Assembly: GCA_027018935.1 (NCBI GenBank)
Contig: JALUXZ010000222.1
Coordinates: 1-36,196 of the forward strand
Length of the DNA stretch: 36,196 bases
DNA from: Mariprofundaceae bacterium
GTDB lineage: Bacteria > Pseudomonadota > Zetaproteobacteria > Mariprofundales > Mariprofundaceae
Reading direction: 5' to 3'
The notes under the pieces are model-generated. The model did not search any database. It saw nothing but the letters and a program-made list of their open reading frames with translations, and was not told the origin of the DNA. Of the stretch, positions 8,967 to 17,252 are shown piece after piece. Position 1 is the first letter of the stretch. Each line of letters begins with the position of its first letter. Both the position numbers and the translations under genes were made by a program.

Positions 8967-9422
8967 TTGAACATTACTGAAATTCGCAAATTAATAAAGC
9001 TTGTACAAAGCTCAGATGTCACAGAAATTGAAATCACTGAAGGCGAGTCATCCATCCGCATTTCCCGCCAAGGAAGTGTTGCAGCAGCATCCACTTTTGC
9101 TGCGCCACAAGTAGCCGCCGCTCCAGTAGCCGCGCCTGCTCCAGACACGACAAGCGCAAGCGGCGACAATAACACAGCTCGCGAGCATGTTGTTAATTCG
9201 CCAATGGTCGGAACCTTTTACCGCTCACCAGGCCCTGACTCGGATGCATTCGTTAGTGAGGGAGACCATGTGAAGAAAGGTCAAACACTTTGCATCATTG
9301 AAGCTATGAAATTAATGAATGAAATTGAAGCAGAATACGCAGGTGTTGTTACAGAAATCTTGGTCGATAACGCTACGCCACTTGAATATGGTCAACCTAT
9401 TTTTGTTATCACACCAGCATAA
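8967..9422 (+). CDS. accB: Biotin carboxyl carrier protein AccB (TTG start)
   Basis: Carries the carboxybiotin of acetyl-CoA carboxylase in fatty-acid synthesis. An N-terminal helix-rich part ([12 protein letters not shown]) is joined by an Ala/Pro-rich linker to the biotinyl domain, which has the biotinylation motif [13 protein letters not shown] start at TTG 8967: AAGGAG lies six bases upstream, and the resulting start (M/L)[12 protein letters not shown] matches AccB proteins, giving 151 residues. The alternative ATG at 8949 adds six residues and has no ribosome binding site. The track's 8697 start is in another gene's territory. A weak start codon could help set the AccB:AccC ratio. Confidence 0.95.
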   Translation: MNITEIRKLIKLVQSSDVTEIEITEGESSIRISRQGSVAAASTFAAPQVAAAPVAAPAPDTTSASGDNNTAREHVVNSPMVGTFYRSPGPDSDAFVSEGDHVKKGQTLCIIEAMKLMNEIEAEYAGVVTEILVDNATPLEYGQPIFVITPA

Positions 9423-9433
9423 GGAATATTATT

Positions 9434-10783
9434 ATGTTTCATAAAATTCTCATTGCCAACCGTGGTGAAATTGCAGTCCGTGTTATTCGCGCTTGTAAAG
9501 AATTGGGCATTGCGACTGTCGCAGTTTATTCCGAAGCAGACCGTGATGCCATGCATACGCGTCTTGCCGATGAAGCCATCTGCATTGGCCCTGCTGTAAG
9601 CACACACTCCTATTTAAGCATCCCCGCCATCATGGCAGCCGCAGAAGTAACCGATGCCCAAGCTATTCACCCTGGTTATGGATTCTTAGCTGAAAACTCA
9701 GAGTTCGCCGAAATTGTTATCGCATCTGGGTTAACTTGGGTTGGTCCATCCCCTGAATCCATGCGAATTATGGGCGATAAAGTGAAAGCCAAACATCGCA
9801 TGGAAAAAGCCAATGTTCCATTGGTTCCGGGCTCCGAAGGTGCCGTTCGCAGTGTTGAAGAAGCTAGGGAAGTTGCCAAATCTACAGGTTTTCCATTAAT
9901 CATTAAAGCTGCCTCAGGTGGTGGTGGGCGTGGCATGAAAATCGTCCGCTCTGAAGCATCATTAGCCACAGCCTTCAATGTCTGCCAAACAGAAGCCAGA
10001 ACCATGTTTGGTGATGATACCGTATTTATCGAAAAATTCCTTGAAGAGCCACGTCATATTGAAGTTCAAGTGATGGGTGATAAACATGGCAACTTGGTTC
10101 ACTTATTTGAGCGCGAGTGCTCCATTCAACGCAACAATCAAAAAGTGCTTGAAGAAGCTCCCAGCCCATCGATTAGTGAAGAAACCCGTCAGAAGATTTG
10201 TGCCGCAGGCGTTGCGGCGGCATCGGCTGTGAATTATGAAGGGGCTGGCACGATTGAGTTTCTACTCAACCCAGACCAGTCCTTCTATTTTATGGAAATG
10301 AATACACGCATTCAGGTTGAGCACCCTGTAACAGAATTCATTACCGGTGTTGATTTAATCGAATGGCAAATTCGTGTTGCAGCAGGCGAAAAACTTGCCT
10401 ATACCCAAGAGCAAATTAAGATGAAGGGGCATGCTATTGAATGCCGCATTAATGCTGAACACCCTTTTAAGTTTACGCCATCACCTGGTACTATTGAATT
10501 ATATCATGCACCTGGTGGGCGCAGTGTTCGCGTGGATTCTGCTGTTTACACAGGTTATAAAATCCCACCGCATTACGACTCCATGATTGCCAAAGTCATT
10601 GCGCATGCGCGTAATCGCAACAAATGCATTCGCCGCATGCAACGCGCCATTGATGAGCTTGCCATTATCGGCGTTACCACCAACTGCGAGTTACATCGCC
10701 GCTTGTTAGCCAACCCCGGCTTCCAAAAAGCCGACTTTAACATTCACTTTTTGGAACGCTGGTTAAAACAGCTTAGCTTCTAA
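9434..10783 (+). CDS. accC: Biotin carboxylase AccC
   Basis: ATP- and bicarbonate-dependent carboxylation of biotin on AccB. The 449-residue protein is canonical: an N-terminal HKILIANRGEIAVRVIRACKE start, the ATP-grasp glycine-rich loop ASGGGGRGMKI, the EMNTRIQVEHPVTE active-site region and a C-terminal cap ending near FLERWLKQL. Its ATG follows AAGGA and is 11 bases after the accB stop. The gene ends 13 bases before repeat B1, which has separated it from a hairpin that may have been its terminator. Confidence 0.98.
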   Translation: MFHKILIANRGEIAVRVIRACKELGIATVAVYSEADRDAMHTRLADEAICIGPAVSTHSYLSIPAIMAAAEVTDAQAIHPGYGFLAENSEFAEIVIASGLTWVGPSPESMRIMGDKVKAKHRMEKANVPLVPGSEGAVRSVEEAREVAKSTGFPLIIKAASGGGGRGMKIVRSEASLATAFNVCQTEARTMFGDDTVFIEKFLEEPRHIEVQVMGDKHGNLVHLFERECSIQRNNQKVLEEAPSPSISEETRQKICAAGVAAASAVNYEGAGTIEFLLNPDQSFYFMEMNTRIQVEHPVTEFITGVDLIEWQIRVAAGEKLAYTQEQIKMKGHAIECRINAEHPFKFTPSPGTIELYHAPGGRSVRVDSAVYTGYKIPPHYDSMIAKVIAHARNRNKCIRRMQRAIDELAIIGVTTNCELHRRLLANPGFQKADFNIHFLERWLKQLSF

Positions 10784-10796
10784 GTCAATAATCATA

Positions 10797-10957
10797 GGGC
10801 ACCTCGAAAAAACTCGCACGAGTTAAACGACGTTGATTTTCGCTCATAGCAAGGCGCAATGAAATGAGTCATAGCATCGCTATTGTCCATTTTATTCAAC
10901 GCAGCCATGAGTGAAAAGCACAAGTTTGGCGAAGTGCCGAGGTTTTTCGAGGTGCCC
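10797..10957. repeat. Family B palindromic element, copy B1
   Basis: A 161-bp near-palindrome bounded by GGGCACCTCGAAAA and TTTTCGAGGTGCCC and flanked on both sides by CATA, an apparent 4-bp target duplication. The central part is CATAGCATCGCTATTG. It carries no gene. The 472-bp gap between accC and the next gene holds B1, a hairpin, B2 and about 80 bases of leader sequence. Confidence 0.9.
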
Positions 10958-10959
10958 CA

Positions 10960-10992
10960 TAGCCTCTCCTGCATGAAAATGGGGAGAGGCTA
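10960..10992 (+). terminator. Hairpin between B1 and B2, probable displaced accC terminator
   Basis: A 10-bp perfect stem TAGCCTCTCC/GGAGAGGCTA with a 13-base loop. If B1 and one copy of its CATA duplication are removed, this hairpin would lie about 14 bases after the accC stop. It has no T tract, so it may act as a 3' stabilising hairpin or a weak terminator. Confidence 0.5.
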
Positions 10993-11015
10993 CAACATCA
11001 AACCTTCAATCAGTA

Positions 11016-11176
11016 GGGCTCCTCGAAAAACCTCGCACGAGTCAAACGATGCTGATTTTCACTCATAGCAGAGCGCAATGAAATGAGTCATAGCATTGCT
11101 ATTACCCATTTTATTCAACGCAGCCAAGAGTGAAAAGCACAAGTTTGGCTAAGTTTCGAGTTTTTTCGAAGTGCCC
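11016..11176. repeat. Family B palindromic element, copy B2
   Basis: Again 161 bp, in the same orientation as B1, with ends GGGCTCCTCGAAAAA and TTTTTTCGAAGTGCCC. Its flanks are AGTA and AGCA, a probable 4-bp duplication with one later change. Several substitutions relative to B1 and B3 suggest an older copy. Confidence 0.85.
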
Positions 11177-11255
11177 AGCATATCCAAGCGCATACTGTGA
11201 TGCCCGTCACGGATAACTTAGCTCTTTCAATGCAAGCTAGCTTTCTCGGAGAACC

Positions 11256-11954
11256 ATGATGCTAAATTTATTTACACACAATTTATCCCCCAACCTAGCC
11301 CTTATCTCCATATCTCTATTATTTGCCTCATTATTTCTCGCAAAACCATGGCTTATCGCAGCATGGGGGCACATGCGAATTCGTCATCACATGCATTTAT
11401 TGCATAAACAAGGTGCTCATATATTGGAAAATATTCATTTTCAAGATAGAAAAGGCAATCCTATTTACATCGAATACATCATCTTGGGAACTGAAATAAC
11501 CTGCCTTAACAGCGCAGCATATTCAGGCATAATTTGTGGCTCATTGCGTGATGCCATGTGGTCTCAACAAAGCAATCAAGAAAGCTTTCGTTTTGAAAGC
11601 CCTTTACGCCAACATGCACGTACTTGTGATGCCCTCCAGGCCATTATCGGAAAACGCGTAAAGACTCAGGCTGTTACATTATTCACCCATGCCATCATGA
11701 ATGCAGCTGAACATACAAACATCATCACCTTAAAAGAACTGAATAAACGCCTTCCTGTCAACAAACCACAAGAAACAAGGAAGCAACTTCAAACACTCTC
11801 CCAACTCATTCAAAATATTTCTTTTAGCGAACAAACACCGCCTGTTATCCAACATGGCAACCCATCACGCCTAAGAACTGCTCAAACATTATTATTCAGC
11901 AGCCTGGCAAGCATGTTTGCGGCAATTGGCCTAACACTTTACAGCGCGTTTTAG
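11256..11954 (+). CDS. Membrane protein with a degenerate NERD-like domain
   Basis: A 232-residue protein that I do not recognise at family level with certainty. Two hydrophobic segments (about 15-36 and 208-230) bracket a soluble middle part. The middle (GAHILENIHFQDRKGNPIYIEYIILG, then SPLRQHARTCDALQAII) has the spacing of NERD (nuclease-related) domains. However, the usual catalytic D and the following E-x-K are not there: IEYIIL and CLNSAA stand in their places. It may be a non-catalytic relative that binds nucleic acid or protein at the membrane; this is inference. ATG 11256 and ATG 11259 are both possible after CGGAGAA. The gene has its own strong terminator and sits between B elements, opposite recQ. 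Confidence 0.6.
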   Translation: MMLNLFTHNLSPNLALISISLLFASLFLAKPWLIAAWGHMRIRHHMHLLHKQGAHILENIHFQDRKGNPIYIEYIILGTEITCLNSAAYSGIICGSLRDAMWSQQSNQESFRFESPLRQHARTCDALQAIIGKRVKTQAVTLFTHAIMNAAEHTNIITLKELNKRLPVNKPQETRKQLQTLSQLIQNISFSEQTPPVIQHGNPSRLRTAQTLLFSSLASMFAAIGLTLYSAF

Positions 11955-11963
11955 CCCTCATAA

Positions 11964-11998
11964 AAAAGCCAAGGTTATCAATGATAACCTTGGCTTTT
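11964..11998. terminator. Strong bidirectional terminator
   Basis: A perfect 16-bp stem AAAAGCCAAGGTTATC/GATAACCTTGGCTTTT with a 3-base loop, A-rich on one side and T-rich on the other, between the stop codons of two convergent genes. It should end both the NERD-like gene and recQ. Confidence 0.9.
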
Positions 11999-12018
11999 AC
12001 TGTTACGCTTTACAGAAA

Positions 12019-14181
12019 TTAGCTTACGCCAATTCCCTCACGCCATGCTAGCACCAAACGAAATTCTTCATTGCTTAAATCCACCGTTAACTCACTTTTA
12101 ATTTCAGTTAACGATGCATAAGGATCGGCATCATCCAATTCGCTCATAACTTGATCAAAATCAGGCACAATTTTTGACACATCAACCTGCTGCGCAGCGC
12201 GCACCAAGGCAATAAAGTGATTAATGACCGTTTTTTCAGAAATGCCCTGTTGTTCAGCAATATCTTCAATACTCACACCTTTTTTGTACAAATTCCAAGT
12301 GTGGCTTTGCCCATCCGTTGGCGCAGGACCTTTGGCAAGAAGCTTAGGGAAACCATTGGTATCACTCATCTTCCCACTAGACCTTGCAGAAGCATGAGCC
12401 TTCAACACAGCCACAACAGCTTCACCATAAGCATCCAACTTATGCTGCCCCATACCACTGACTTTACGTAAATCATCAATTTTTATTTCGCCCACAAACT
12501 GACTAATTTCAGTTAGAGCCACATCACTTAAAATAACATGATTGGCAACATCTTCCGCCTCTGCCAATGCGATACGCATCGCCACAAGCTTCTTAAATAG
12601 CGCTTCATCTCTACCTTGTGAAAAACGACGTAATTTACGTTTAAGACCAGGTTGATAACGTGCCAGTGTTGCTGCACCACCTTTGAGTAAAAGCTCACCT
12701 TTTTTTGTTACCACAAGAGCAGCACGGCGCGAAACATCTTGCTGAAAATAACCTTGATGCACCAGCTGCCTTAGGATTGAAGTCCACTCATCACCATTAA
12801 TATCCGCACCATTGCCATGTGTTTTCAGTTTTTCATGTTTATTACCAATAATGCGCGCATTTTTAGAGCCACGTAGCACATCAATAATATAACCCACACC
12901 AAAATCACCCTTGGCTTCTTTCACACAGCGAATCGCCAACTGCGCCAACTCCGTACCATCATAAGTTTCAGGCGGATCAAGACAAATATCACAGTTGCCA
13001 CAATCTTCTTCCAAGTGTTCACCAAAATACCCCAGCAATACACGGCGACGGCATGTTAATGCTTCAGAAAGAGCCACCATGCTGTTCAATTTATGCACTT
13101 CCACACGGCGCTGATCAATATTCTCAACATTCTCAATCAAACGACGCACCAAATTCACATCACCAGAGCCATACAACATCAAAGCTTCAGACTCTTGACC
13201 ATCACGACCCGCACGACCTGTTTCCTGATAATATGACTCAATCGATTTTGGTAAATCATGGTGAATCACAAAGCGTACATTTGGTTTATCCACACCCATA
13301 CCAAAAGCAATCGTTGCAACAATCACTTTTACACGGTCTCGTAAAAAGTCATCCTGCACTTTCTCACGCGAACGACCAGGCATGCCCGCATGGTATGCCG
13401 CCGCACGAATGCCATGCCGTTGAAGGTTCACAGCCATGTCTTCCACACGTTTGCGAGACAAACAATAAATAATCCCACAACAATCTTTCCAGTCTTCCAA
13501 GAACTGTAATACTTGAGTTAAAGGCTGACGCTTTTCCGATACCAAATAGCGGATATTCGGGCGGTCAAAACTAGAAATATGACGTTTTGCCTTTTGCAGG
13601 CTCAAACGATCTGCAATATCTTCACGTGTATGTTCATCAGCCGTTGCAGTCAGTGCCACCATCGGAACATCAGGGAAAGTTTCACGCAATTCACCCAAAC
13701 GCACATATTCAGGTCGGAAATCATGCCCCCATTGAGAAACGCAATGCGCTTCATCGACGGCAAACATCGCCACTTTCACGTTTTCCAAACGTTTTTGGAA
13801 AGTCTTGGTTAATAGGCGCTCTGGCGCGACATACAATAAATCTAATTCACCCGCTTCAAAGCGATCCAACACATCCTTGCCCTCTGCTGCTTTCAGCGAT
13901 GAGTTATAATATGCCGCATTTACGCCACAACGGGTCAGTGCATCCACCTGATCTTTCATCAATGAAATCAACGGTGATACAACAATGCCTGTGCCTTCAC
14001 GCATAATTGAAGGAATCTGATAACACAATGATTTACCGCCACCTGTGGGCATCAATACAAATGCGTCTTTGCCATCCAATAGGGAGCAAATAATATCTTC
14101 CTGCATGGCTCGAAATTCATCATAGCCAAATATATCTTTTAATACTTTTCGTGCTTGTTCTTTTACTTTTTTAGTTGCCAT
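12019..14181 (-). CDS. recQ: ATP-dependent DNA helicase RecQ
   Basis: 3'-5' superfamily 2 DNA helicase of recombination and fork repair. The N-terminal helicase core has Walker A MPTGGGKSLCYQIP (Lys50), DEAHCVSQWGHDFRPEY and the GRAGRDG motif. Next come the four-cysteine zinc site (CRRRVLLGYFGE to CGNCDIC), an RQC winged helix, an HRDC domain (about 530-610) and a C-terminal helix-turn-helix (GVSIEDIAEQQGISEKTV), the HTH_40 type found in some RecQ proteins. I start at MATKKVKEQA (14181), giving 720 residues; the track's extra 37 residues would be read out of repeat B3 and the leader. Its promoter must lie in the 48 bases before B3, or inside or beyond that element. Confidence 0.96.
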   Translation of the reverse strand: MATKKVKEQARKVLKDIFGYDEFRAMQEDIICSLLDGKDAFVLMPTGGGKSLCYQIPSIMREGTGIVVSPLISLMKDQVDALTRCGVNAAYYNSSLKAAEGKDVLDRFEAGELDLLYVAPERLLTKTFQKRLENVKVAMFAVDEAHCVSQWGHDFRPEYVRLGELRETFPDVPMVALTATADEHTREDIADRLSLQKAKRHISSFDRPNIRYLVSEKRQPLTQVLQFLEDWKDCCGIIYCLSRKRVEDMAVNLQRHGIRAAAYHAGMPGRSREKVQDDFLRDRVKVIVATIAFGMGVDKPNVRFVIHHDLPKSIESYYQETGRAGRDGQESEALMLYGSGDVNLVRRLIENVENIDQRRVEVHKLNSMVALSEALTCRRRVLLGYFGEHLEEDCGNCDICLDPPETYDGTELAQLAIRCVKEAKGDFGVGYIIDVLRGSKNARIIGNKHEKLKTHGNGADINGDEWTSILRQLVHQGYFQQDVSRRAALVVTKKGELLLKGGAATLARYQPGLKRKLRRFSQGRDEALFKKLVAMRIALAEAEDVANHVILSDVALTEISQFVGEIKIDDLRKVSGMGQHKLDAYGEAVVAVLKAHASARSSGKMSDTNGFPKLLAKGPAPTDGQSHTWNLYKKGVSIEDIAEQQGISEKTVINHFIALVRAAQQVDVSKIVPDFDQVMSELDDADPYASLTEIKSELTVDLSNEEFRLVLAWREGIGVS

Positions 14182-14229
14182 CTTACTATGACAACATATT
14201 TCAAACACAATGGCAAGCATTGAAATATA

Positions 14230-14390
14230 GGGCACCTCGAAAAACCTCGCACAAGTTAAACGACGTTGATTTTCGCTCATAGCAAGGCGCAATAAAATGA
14301 GTCATAGCATCGCTATTATCCATTTTGTTCAACGCCGCTAGGGGTGAAAAGCACAAGTTTGGCGAAGTACCGAGTTTTTTCGAGCTGCCC
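14230..14390. repeat. Family B palindromic element, copy B3
   Basis: A 161-bp copy with ends GGGCACCTCGAAAAAC and TTTTTTCGAGCTGCCC, flanked on each side by TATA, a perfect 4-bp target duplication. It fills most of the 271-bp divergent region between recQ and hemD, so it may influence the promoters of both. It has the same orientation as B1 and B2. Confidence 0.9.
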
Positions 14391-14452
14391 TATACATGGC
14401 ATGTATTCTTCATCCATTTGTCTTACAATCATTTTGTTTATACAGTACAGGC

Positions 14453-15220
14453 ATGCCAAATTCACCCCTTGCAGGTAAACGCATTCTGATTACGCGTGCA
14501 GTGCAGCAAAGTGCTGAAACTGAGGCTTTGATTGCGACAAAAGGAGCCACAGCTATTGCCTTCCCTTGCTTGCAACATCAAAGTCTTCATGCTTCTATTC
14601 TACAAGCTTTAAGCCATGCCAAAGATTATAGTGATCTTGCCTTTACCAGCGTGAATGGCATTCAGGCAGTATTTGAAAACAATTCAAATTTCGTCATAAA
14701 CACCTTTCAAGACAAGCGTATTGCAGTGGTCGGAAAAAGAACTGCGGCAGCATTAAAAAAGCATGCCATGCAAGCCGACATCATTCCCAAAGTTGCATCC
14801 CAACAAGGGCTTATAGAAGCCTATCAAAAACATGGTCTTCCACAATCCTTACTGTTTTTCCGAGCCGAAGAAGGCAGCAACGAACTGCTTGAATATTTGC
14901 AAGCACAAGGTATCAAAACATGTCTTATCAAGGCTTACCGAAGCATTTGCCCTGATGACGATAATAGCAAAGTTCTCAGCATGCTGGAAAAGAACAGTAT
15001 AGATGCCTGTCTGCTAGGCAGTTCAAGAACTGCCGAGCATTACCTTCAACGCATTGGCAACCTTAAGCTTGCCAACCGCCCTATTCTTGTCGCCATAAGC
15101 CAACAAGTCGCAGATGCTGCTGACAAACTTGATTTGAAGGTGCAGATTATCGCCAAGCATGCCAACTTCCCCTCCATGCTGGAGGGCTTGGCAGAATATT
15201 TCTCTCAACGGAGCAACTGA
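14453..15220 (+). CDS. hemD: Uroporphyrinogen-III synthase HemD
   Basis: Cyclises hydroxymethylbilane, with inversion of ring D, to uroporphyrinogen III. This 255-residue protein follows the weakly conserved HemD pattern: LAGKRILITRAVQQSAETEALIATKGATAIAFPCL at the start, DLAFTSVNGIQAVF, then AVVGKRTAAALKKHAMQADIIP and a second-domain AYRSICPDDD. I start at MPNSPLAGKR (14453), not the track's 14396, because the extra residues are atypical and lie against repeat B3. It is first in a heme operon and ends four bases before hemB. hemC is not in the window. The call rests on motif pattern plus neighbours. Confidence 0.88.
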   Translation: MPNSPLAGKRILITRAVQQSAETEALIATKGATAIAFPCLQHQSLHASILQALSHAKDYSDLAFTSVNGIQAVFENNSNFVINTFQDKRIAVVGKRTAAALKKHAMQADIIPKVASQQGLIEAYQKHGLPQSLLFFRAEEGSNELLEYLQAQGIKTCLIKAYRSICPDDDNSKVLSMLEKNSIDACLLGSSRTAEHYLQRIGNLKLANRPILVAISQQVADAADKLDLKVQIIAKHANFPSMLEGLAEYFSQRSN

Positions 15221-15224
15221 TACG

Positions 15225-16208
15225 ATGTCTTTACCCGATTTAACCATTCGCCCACGCCGACTACGCAAAACAGCAACCATTCGCCGCATGGTGCGTGAAA
15301 CATCGTTATCAGTAGCCGACTTTATTTACCCACTATTCGTGGATGAAGGCATTGATAAAGCCATTGAAGTAAAAAGTATGCCTGGTGTATTTCGCATTCC
15401 TCTAAGCGATGTAGCAACAAAGGTTCGCGAAGTTGAAGCACTGGGTATTCCAGGCGTTATTTTATTCGGCATTCCCACTGATAAAGATGACATCGGTGCA
15501 TCAGGTTGGGATGATGAAGGTATTGTGCAAAAAGCCATTCGCGCTGCCAAAAAAGCTTGCCCTGATATGTGCGTGATTGCCGACACATGCTTTTGCGAAT
15601 ATACCGAACATGGTCATTGCGGCGTATTGTGCGGTGAAGAAGTCGATAATGATGCAACCCTTGAAAACCTACAAAAAGAAGCAGTATCCTATGCAAAAGC
15701 AGGGGTCGATATTGTTGCCCCATCGGGCATGATGGATGGCATGATTGCAGCGATTCGCTCTGGCTTGGATGAAGCTGGGTTTACTGAAACACCGATTATG
15801 TCGTATGCCGTGAAATATGCTTCGGGCTACTTTGGTCCTTTCCGCGATGCTGCTGATTCCACACCAAGCTTTGGGGATAGGGCCGCTTACCAAATGGATC
15901 CTGCCAATCGTAGGGAAGCCATTAAGGAAGCATTGTTAGATGTTGAGCAGGGAGCTGATATGTTGATGGTCAAACCTGCCTTGGCATACATGGATATTGT
16001 CCGTGAAGTCAAAGATGCCACCAACTTGCCCATGGCTGTGTACAACGTATCTGGTGAGTATGCCATGGTCAAAGCTGCGGCTGCCAACGGCTGGATTGAT
16101 GAAAAACGTGTGGTACTCGAAACCATGCTGGGCTTCAAACGCGCAGGGGCAGACTTAATTTTATCCTATCATGCACTGGACGTAGCCCGCTGGTTGAACG
16201 ATGATTAA
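15225..16208 (+). CDS. hemB: Delta-aminolevulinic acid dehydratase HemB
   Basis: Condenses two 5-aminolevulinate molecules to porphobilinogen. The zinc-binding cysteines are in DTCFCEYTEHGHCGV, the first active-site lysine in SYAVKYASGYFGPFRDAADS and the Schiff-base lysine in MLMVKPALAYMDIV. The enzyme is therefore of the zinc-dependent type. The start is ATG 15225 (MSLPDLTIRPRRLR), four bases after the hemD stop and preceded by GGAG; the track's 15159 start overlaps hemD. The length of 327 residues is normal. It is followed by hemX after three bases. Confidence 0.98.
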   Translation: MSLPDLTIRPRRLRKTATIRRMVRETSLSVADFIYPLFVDEGIDKAIEVKSMPGVFRIPLSDVATKVREVEALGIPGVILFGIPTDKDDIGASGWDDEGIVQKAIRAAKKACPDMCVIADTCFCEYTEHGHCGVLCGEEVDNDATLENLQKEAVSYAKAGVDIVAPSGMMDGMIAAIRSGLDEAGFTETPIMSYAVKYASGYFGPFRDAADSTPSFGDRAAYQMDPANRREAIKEALLDVEQGADMLMVKPALAYMDIVREVKDATNLPMAVYNVSGEYAMVKAAAANGWIDEKRVVLETMLGFKRAGADLILSYHALDVARWLNDD

Positions 16209-16211
16209 AGC

Positions 16212-17252
16212 ATGAATGATAAACAACAAACCACTGAAACAAGCACTGATGAAGCCATTGTGATTGAAGCCGATCCTCTGGAGCAGGAAGCTATTGAAAA
16301 AACACCAGCAAAAACAAGACGCTGGCCTCTTTTTGTGTTCGCTTTTATCGTGGGTTCTGCAACATCAATCTTTGCTCTCAATTATTACCAACAAAATTAT
16401 ATATTGAAATCCAACAGTGCCCCAGCTGCTATCACACCCAGCACTAAAGCCCCACTCGAAAGTGCTTCCATCAAGCCAGCCCAAGAAGCCAGTAAGTCAG
16501 TTGACACACTGACTCTCGAAACATCTGTACCCACAGCCATCAGTAGTGAAGAGGGCGAAGCTTTAATTACTGCGATTACTACACTACAAGATAACATACA
16601 AAGCTTGCAAAGTGAGCTACAGACCCTGCGTCAGCAACAGCAAGATGTGGCTCATTCCCAGTCTATGTTAGAATCTATGCAGCTGCATTCTCGGCTTTCA
16701 TGGATTATGAAGCACAACAGTCACCTTCCACAAATCAAACTAGCATGGCAGGAAGTAAGCTTATTACCATCTCTTACAAGTGAGCAACGAGACCTTGCTG
16801 AGTCCATGTTAAAACTAGCAGAGCAGCGACAAAATGATGTCCATCAATGGCAACAAGAAATTGACCACCTCATCAGCACTTTAAAAACCAATGCTTCTGA
16901 TAATGTTATTCCTACAGCCATCGCTGCAGATGCCTCCACCCCGTGGCTGCAATGGCTTGTTCAACAGTTTAGCCTCAAACGTTCACAAAGCAGCCAAGAA
17001 ATGGCACTACTTACATTGAAAAACACACTACTACATATCAAACAAGGCATGAATCTGGAGCAATGGCCAACAGGCACTGAATGGACAACATTACGTGCGC
17101 AATTACAGCTACGCTTGGTTGCCCAATTCAATGAGCACAAAAGCGATGACAAACAAGCTGCCACTCTGCAGCTACCAGAGAATTTCGATGCTATTCAGGT
17201 AGATGTTAAACAACTTCGTCAAGCCGCCCAGTCATGGCTGGAGGAATCTTAA
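16212..17252 (+). CDS. hemX: HemX-family inner-membrane protein
   Basis: A 346-residue member of the HemX family (PF04375), encoded beside hemD and hemY in many Proteobacteria. The charged cytoplasmic N-terminus (1-36) is followed by one membrane helix (RRWPLFVFAFIVGSATSIFAL). A periplasmic part starts with a Pro/Ser/Thr-rich stretch and continues with a Gln-rich coiled coil (LQDNIQSLQSELQTLRQQQQ). The catalytic methyltransferase domain found in some database names for HemX is absent here. Its exact role is unknown; it is thought to help organise heme synthesis at the membrane. Its stop is directly followed by the hemY ATG. Confidence 0.85.
   Translation: MNDKQQTTETSTDEAIVIEADPLEQEAIEKTPAKTRRWPLFVFAFIVGSATSIFALNYYQQNYILKSNSAPAAITPSTKAPLESASIKPAQEASKSVDTLTLETSVPTAISSEEGEALITAITTLQDNIQSLQSELQTLRQQQQDVAHSQSMLESMQLHSRLSWIMKHNSHLPQIKLAWQEVSLLPSLTSEQRDLAESMLKLAEQRQNDVHQWQQEIDHLISTLKTNASDNVIPTAIAADASTPWLQWLVQQFSLKRSQSSQEMALLTLKNTLLHIKQGMNLEQWPTGTEWTTLRAQLQLRLVAQFNEHKSDDKQAATLQLPENFDAIQVDVKQLRQAAQSWLEES

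Noticed and set aside
9676-10005. Minus-strand 109-residue frame inside accC, and similar long shadows in recQ, uup and hemB
   Set aside because: Each lies wholly opposite or within a strongly conserved gene and has no independent start signal or recognisable domain.
11177-11255. GTGATGCCCGTCAC imperfect palindrome as an operator before the NERD-like gene
   Set aside because: Only four perfectly paired bases per arm and no adjacent regulator; too weak to list.
14182-14292. Upstream extension of RecQ by 37 residues
   Set aside because: The extra residues are translated from repeat B3 and the leader; the conserved protein begins at MATKKVKEQA.
16212-17252. HemX as uroporphyrinogen-III C-methyltransferase
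   Set aside because: Databases often give this name, but the protein has one membrane helix and a coiled coil and no SAM-binding methyltransferase motifs.
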